A DNA stretch of 64,000 nucleotides from Bacillota bacterium (GTDB taxonomy: Bacteria > Bacillota > Clostridia > Acetivibrionales > DSM-27016), in NCBI GenBank assembly GCA_023390115.1, contig JAEWDM010000040.1, positions 186,001 to 250,000 on the forward strand, read 5' to 3'. The notes beneath the pieces are model-generated. The model made no database searches. It was not told the DNA's origin and saw only the letters and a program-made list of their open reading frames with translations. A program made the translations under genes and the position numbers. Shown in pieces: positions 61,363-64,000 of this stretch (positions are counted from its first letter, which is position 1; the number at the start of each line of letters is the position of its first letter).

Positions 61363-61626
61363 TGCATAATATCGGGATATTTTTACAGTGAGTGTTTTCT
61401 TTGTTTTATTTTCTCTTACTTATATATTATTCTTTAATTTTTGTCTTTTCAACCAGGCAAGTACAAATCAAAACAATATCCTCTCAGGGAAATTTCTTTC
61501 ATGCTTTTTCCCTTATTATGGAACACTTTTATTTTAAAGTATCCTGTTTCCGTCTACGGCAAAAGCATTTTTAAGAATTATTCCCCGGAATTACTATGAT
61601 ATTGTATGTGAAATGTCCAAGAGTAC

Positions 61627-61703
61627 CCCTCTGACCAGGCAGAGAGCGGACAAAAGACCGCATAAACAGCGTTAGGGCGAGCAATCGGCGCTGCTTGCCC
61701 ATC
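61627..61703. ncRNA. Three tandem hairpins, candidate structured RNA
   Basis: CTCT/AGAG around GACCAGGC, GCGG/CCGC around ACAAAAGA, then GGGCGAGCA/TGCTTGCCC around ATCGGCGC, all in about 80 bases of GC-richer DNA. CAGCG/CGCTG offers an alternative fold. It lies before the next promoter, so it is not in that leader. Not matched to a known RNA family. Confidence 0.35.
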
Positions 61704-61761
61704 CATAAAGGGAATTATTTAAAATACCAAAAGAATACATAAAAAAATGTCGAAATTATGC

Positions 61762-61790
61762 TTGACAAATTGGGAAAAGGGCCGTATACT
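61762..61790 (+). promoter_or_regulatory. SigA promoter of nitrogenase-like operon
   Basis: TTGACA at 61762-61767 and TATACT at 61785-61790, spacer 17 bases. The transcript would have a leader of about 320 bases. Confidence 0.75.
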
Positions 61791-61844
61791 TAAAAGCATA
61801 CAAAATATATATGATTACTATGGATTATAACTGACTAGAGAACT

Positions 61845-61888
61845 AGAGGTTTTAATTGCAGAGATTTCTGCCGTTAAAGCCTCTTTTT
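61845..61888 (+). terminator. Leader attenuator hairpin
   Basis: AGAGGTTTTAA pairs with TTAAAGCCTCT (one G-U) with a GCAGA/TTCTGC inner stem, followed by TTTTT. It lies only about 50 bases after the predicted transcript start, so it must be bypassed for the operon to be expressed: a likely attenuator. An upstream CTAG-AGAA-CTAG hairpin (61835-61846) overlaps its left arm and could act as antiterminator. Confidence 0.7.
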
Positions 61889-62117
61889 GCTTACACTAAA
61901 CCGTTTTTTACAGCTGGTGAAATTAGCTGGTATATAAAGAGAACCTGGCAAAAACCGAATGCAAGCTGGTAAAGACAAAGAAAGAGGAATAGAGAATTGA
62001 AATGAGAAACGTAAGGACTCAGATCCAATTTATTAATGAAGAATACTGGGGAGATTTCTGTTAAGCGGATGGTAATAGAGTGAATTGTCAACTGCTTATA
62101 CATAAGGGGAGATATAA

Positions 62118-62498
62118 ATGGAGTATAAAATTGCTGTAGCTACAAGCGACGGCATACATATTGATTTGCATTTTGGACAGACGGAGGTCTTTACCGTCTA
62201 TCAGGTATTGGATGACAACAGCTATTATCAGTCAGAGAGCAGAAGGGTTTGCGCAGACAACCTTCCGGCTTATGTCAGGCAACCGGGCTGCGGAGGCTGC
62301 AGTGGCGGTAAGGCGAGGAAAAATGGACGGATTGAGGCAATTGAAGACTGCCGGTGTGTATTATGTGCAAGATGCGGGGCAGGCACGGAAACGGAATTAG
62401 GGAAAAGGCATATAACTTCCTTTGTCATTGAAAAGCCAGTTAATGAGGCTTTGGACAAAATTGTAAGATACTATGCTGGCAGTAAGGAAAGAGGGTGA
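62118..62498 (+). CDS. NifX/NifB-C-like FeMo-cofactor family protein, Cys-rich
   Basis: A 126-residue protein of the dinitrogenase iron-molybdenum cofactor biosynthesis family: KIAVATSDGIHIDLHFGQTE at the start and HITSFVIEKPVNEALDKIVRYY at the end. The middle is a Cys-rich stretch, PGCGGCSGGK... CRCVLCARCGAG, seven cysteines in about 30 residues, which suggests it binds an Fe-S or cofactor cluster. Family members carry nitrogenase cofactor precursors. First gene behind the attenuator leader; GGGGAG site; six bases before the next gene. Confidence 0.88.
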   Translation: MEYKIAVATSDGIHIDLHFGQTEVFTVYQVLDDNSYYQSESRRVCADNLPAYVRQPGCGGCSGGKARKNGRIEAIEDCRCVLCARCGAGTETELGKRHITSFVIEKPVNEALDKIVRYYAGSKERG

Positions 62499-62504
62499 GG
62501 TCTT

Positions 62505-63257
62505 ATGCTTGAGGTGGAGCATATATATAAGAGCTTTGGAAAGCTGGAGGTTCTGAAGGATGTAAGCCTTAAGGTTAACCAGGGGGATGTGGTCGCAATA
62601 TTGGGTCCTAGCGGGACAGGCAAGACAACCTTACTGCGGAGCATAAATTTCCTGACTAATGCCGATTCGGGCAGAATTACCATTGATGGGTTTACTGTGG
62701 ACGCAAAGCATCATAGAAAAAAGAATGTACTGGAGCTGAGAAGAAAGACAGCTATGGTTTTTCAGCATTATAACCTGTACAACCACAAAACTGCATTGGA
62801 AAATGTAATGGAAGGCCTTGTGCTTGTGAAGAAGATTCCCAAAAAGGAAGCAAGGGAACGGGCCATGCAGGAGATCAATAAGGTTGGGCTTAGCGATAAA
62901 GTAAATTCTTACCCATCCTCATTATCCGGGGGGCAGCAGCAGAGAGTCGGCATTGCCCGTGCTCTTGCACTGGATCCTAAAGTGCTTCTGTTTGATGAGC
63001 CTACATCGGCATTGGACCCGGAAAAGGTCGGAGAAGTACTTTCGGTTATCCGAAAGGTTGCGCAGGAAGGTATTACTATGTTAATTGTAACTCATGAGGT
63101 ATCCTTCGCAAGAAGTGTTGCCAACCGGATCATTTTTATGGATGAGGGAGAGATTGTTGAAGACGGTTCGCCTAAGGACATATTTTTCAATCCGAAAGAG
63201 GAGAGAACCAGGCAGTTTTTAAAAAGGTTTCAGGAGGAATTTGTTTACACGATTTGA
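62505..63257 (+). CDS. ABC transporter ATPase, polar amino acid (GlnQ) type
   Basis: A 250-residue ATPase: Walker A GPSGTGKTT (residues 34-42), LSGGQQQRVGIARAL, Walker B LLFDEPTSALDPE and switch His in VTHEVSF. The form is that of the glutamine/polar amino acid or sulfur amino acid importer ATPases. The permease and binding protein genes are not on this side; they may lie beyond the window. Placed between a NifX-like and a nitrogenase-like gene, it may import the substrate of that enzyme. Confidence 0.9.
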   Translation: MLEVEHIYKSFGKLEVLKDVSLKVNQGDVVAILGPSGTGKTTLLRSINFLTNADSGRITIDGFTVDAKHHRKKNVLELRRKTAMVFQHYNLYNHKTALENVMEGLVLVKKIPKKEARERAMQEINKVGLSDKVNSYPSSLSGGQQQRVGIARALALDPKVLLFDEPTSALDPEKVGEVLSVIRKVAQEGITMLIVTHEVSFARSVANRIIFMDEGEIVEDGSPKDIFFNPKEERTRQFLKRFQEEFVYTI

Positions 63258-63276
63258 TTAAGGGGGGTCATAATAA

Positions 63277-64000
63277 ATGGGAGTGAATTTGAATTTACCG
63301 GAAGTTGAACCAAGAGAACAGCGCCTTAACTCGATTTTATCCTTCCATGGTAAAGCAAGCGAGCTTTATGAAAAGTCACTTGGAGGCAAATTAAAAATAA
63401 AGGATAGAACCTTCAGCCAGTGCGGCAGCTGTGCATCGAGCAGTGCGTTTACCCTGAATGCAATCATCGTAGACGCAGCGGTTGTAGTACATGCGCCTAT
63501 AGGATGTGCCGGAGATTTTGCAGGGCATAATCATGGACGCCATCAGGGAACTCTTCATAGAGGCTTAAAATCTGATAATCTAAAGGCTATCAGTACGAAT
63601 TTAGAAGAAAGCGATACAATTTACGGGGGAACCGAAAAGCTTCGGGAGGCAGTCTACGAAGCATACAGGAGATTTGCGCCAAAGGCAATTTTTATAAATA
63701 CCTCATGTGCTTCGGGTATTATCGGAGAGGATATTGAGAGCATTGCAGATGAACTGGAAGATGAACTGGATGTAAAAATTGTTCCTGTTTACTGTGAAGG
63801 CTTTAAATCAAAAATCTGGAGCACAGGATTCGACGCAACGGCCCACGGAATTGTAAGGAAGCTGGTGAAGCCTGCGACCAGGAAGGAAGATACCATCGTC
63901 AACGTATTCAACTTTCAGGGAACGCATTCGTTTACAGGAATTCTTGGCAAAATTGGCCTGAAGCCCAGGTACCTGTTTCCGTTTGCTACGGTGGAGGAAC
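63277..64000 (+). CDS. Nitrogenase component-1-like protein (partial, cut by window end)
   Basis: At least 241 residues are read, open at the right edge. FSQCGSCASS (C49, C52), HAPIGCAGDF and NTSCASGIIGED supply the three Cys positions that in NifD hold the P-cluster, and YCEGFKSKIWSTGFDATAHG is a nitrogenase-family motif. Differences from true NifD (no long HGPVGC block) suggest a nitrogenase-like enzyme of the Nif-like or methylthio-alkane-reductase group rather than a N2-fixing one. Start ATG with AAGGGGGG before it. The partner subunit, reductase and cofactor residues must lie to the right. Confidence 0.85.
   Translation, partial: MGVNLNLPEVEPREQRLNSILSFHGKASELYEKSLGGKLKIKDRTFSQCGSCASSSAFTLNAIIVDAAVVVHAPIGCAGDFAGHNHGRHQGTLHRGLKSDNLKAISTNLEESDTIYGGTEKLREAVYEAYRRFAPKAIFINTSCASGIIGEDIESIADELEDELDVKIVPVYCEGFKSKIWSTGFDATAHGIVRKLVKPATRKEDTIVNVFNFQGTHSFTGILGKIGLKPRYLFPFATVEE

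Larger units (their letters stand above)
61363..62117. other. Leader region of the nitrogenase-like cluster
   Basis: Three parts: AT-rich DNA to about 61620; a run of three hairpins at 61627-61710; then a promoter at 61762-61790, a terminator hairpin at 61845-61888 and 230 more leader bases with repeated AGCTGGT (61912, 61925, 61973 area). No gene called; an antisense 70-codon frame at 61891-62103 looks spurious. Confidence 0.55.

Noticed and set aside
61891..62103. 70-codon minus-strand frame in the nitrogenase-like leader
   Set aside because: Hydrophobic low-complexity translation, no ribosome site, and it opposes the promoter and leader of the operon.
1..64000. tRNA, rRNA, CRISPR array, complete insertion sequence, prophage or replication origin
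   Set aside because: No matching sequence pattern was seen on reading either strand; a dedicated scan with tRNAscan or ISfinder could still find a diverged element.

Overview
The window reads as a chromosome segment of an anaerobic, spore-forming Firmicute. Gene content and codon use suggest a plant-polysaccharide-degrading clostridium of the Ruminiclostridium type; no rRNA or conserved marker is present to fix the genus. Supporting signs are a GerA-type germinant receptor operon, the sporulation protease YabG, a SleB-like cell wall hydrolase, many TTG/GTG starts with strong AGGAGG sites, several sugar-use clusters, and oxygen-sensitive ferredoxin and nitrogenase-like proteins. I saw no tRNA, rRNA, CRISPR array or complete insertion sequence.

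Layout. 0.5-2.2 kb: a P-loop/Asp23 fusion protein and an RNase HI-like protein, separated by a 28-bp perfect-stem hairpin. 2.3-6.4 kb: germinant receptor operon (A, C and B subunits plus a small two-helix protein). 6.8-12.7 kb: sugar catabolic operon (split transketolase, FGGY kinase, LacI regulator, fucose-isomerase-fold isomerase), which resembles apiose-type transketolase pathways. 13.0-17.4 kb: MarR repressor with a visible operator and a heterodimeric ABC exporter. 17.5-18.3 kb: yabG on the minus strand. 18.5-27.3 kb: a giant cyclic beta-1,2-glucan synthase. 27.4-28.8 kb: a small membrane protein, then a cyclic-di-AMP (ydaO-type) riboswitch in front of a LysM/SleB-like hydrolase. 28.8-30.9 kb: a minus-strand chemoreceptor, followed by 1.2 kb with almost no coding content. 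32.1-33.5 kb: a UPF0178 protein and an alpha/beta esterase flanking a REP/MITE-like palindrome.

34.0-40.0 kb holds the most unusual locus: two PaaK-like adenylate-forming ligases, an amidohydrolase, a GriI/ADTH-synthase-like aldolase, a ModD/NadC-like protein and a methyltransferase, behind a strong promoter and a structured leader of about 400 nt. AMP ligase plus amidohydrolase plus GriI-like aldolase recalls bacterial benzoxazole assembly, but no GriH partner is present, so the product is open. 40.0-43.2 kb: a truncated sugar kinase, a YnfA-like membrane protein, and a three-gene module of unknown function ending in a PIN-like protein. 43.5-48.4 kb: a Zn/Cd-type P-ATPase, two ferredoxin-type proteins, a frameshifted LysR remnant, a Fur-family regulator with a Fur box, a second 30-bp perfect palindrome and an XRE regulator.

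48.8-58.1 kb is a fructan/fructoside-type utilization locus: ROK regulator, sugar-binding lipoprotein, two permeases, two tandem near-identical GH32-like proteins in which the usual acid/base Glu appears to be Gln, a PfkB kinase and a YesL-like protein. 58.3-60.9 kb is a BlaI/BlaR-type sensor pair with two clear operators. 61.4-64.0 kb carries a long leader with a terminator hairpin, a NifX-like Cys-rich protein, a GlnQ-like ATPase and the start of a nitrogenase component-1-like protein cut by the window end.
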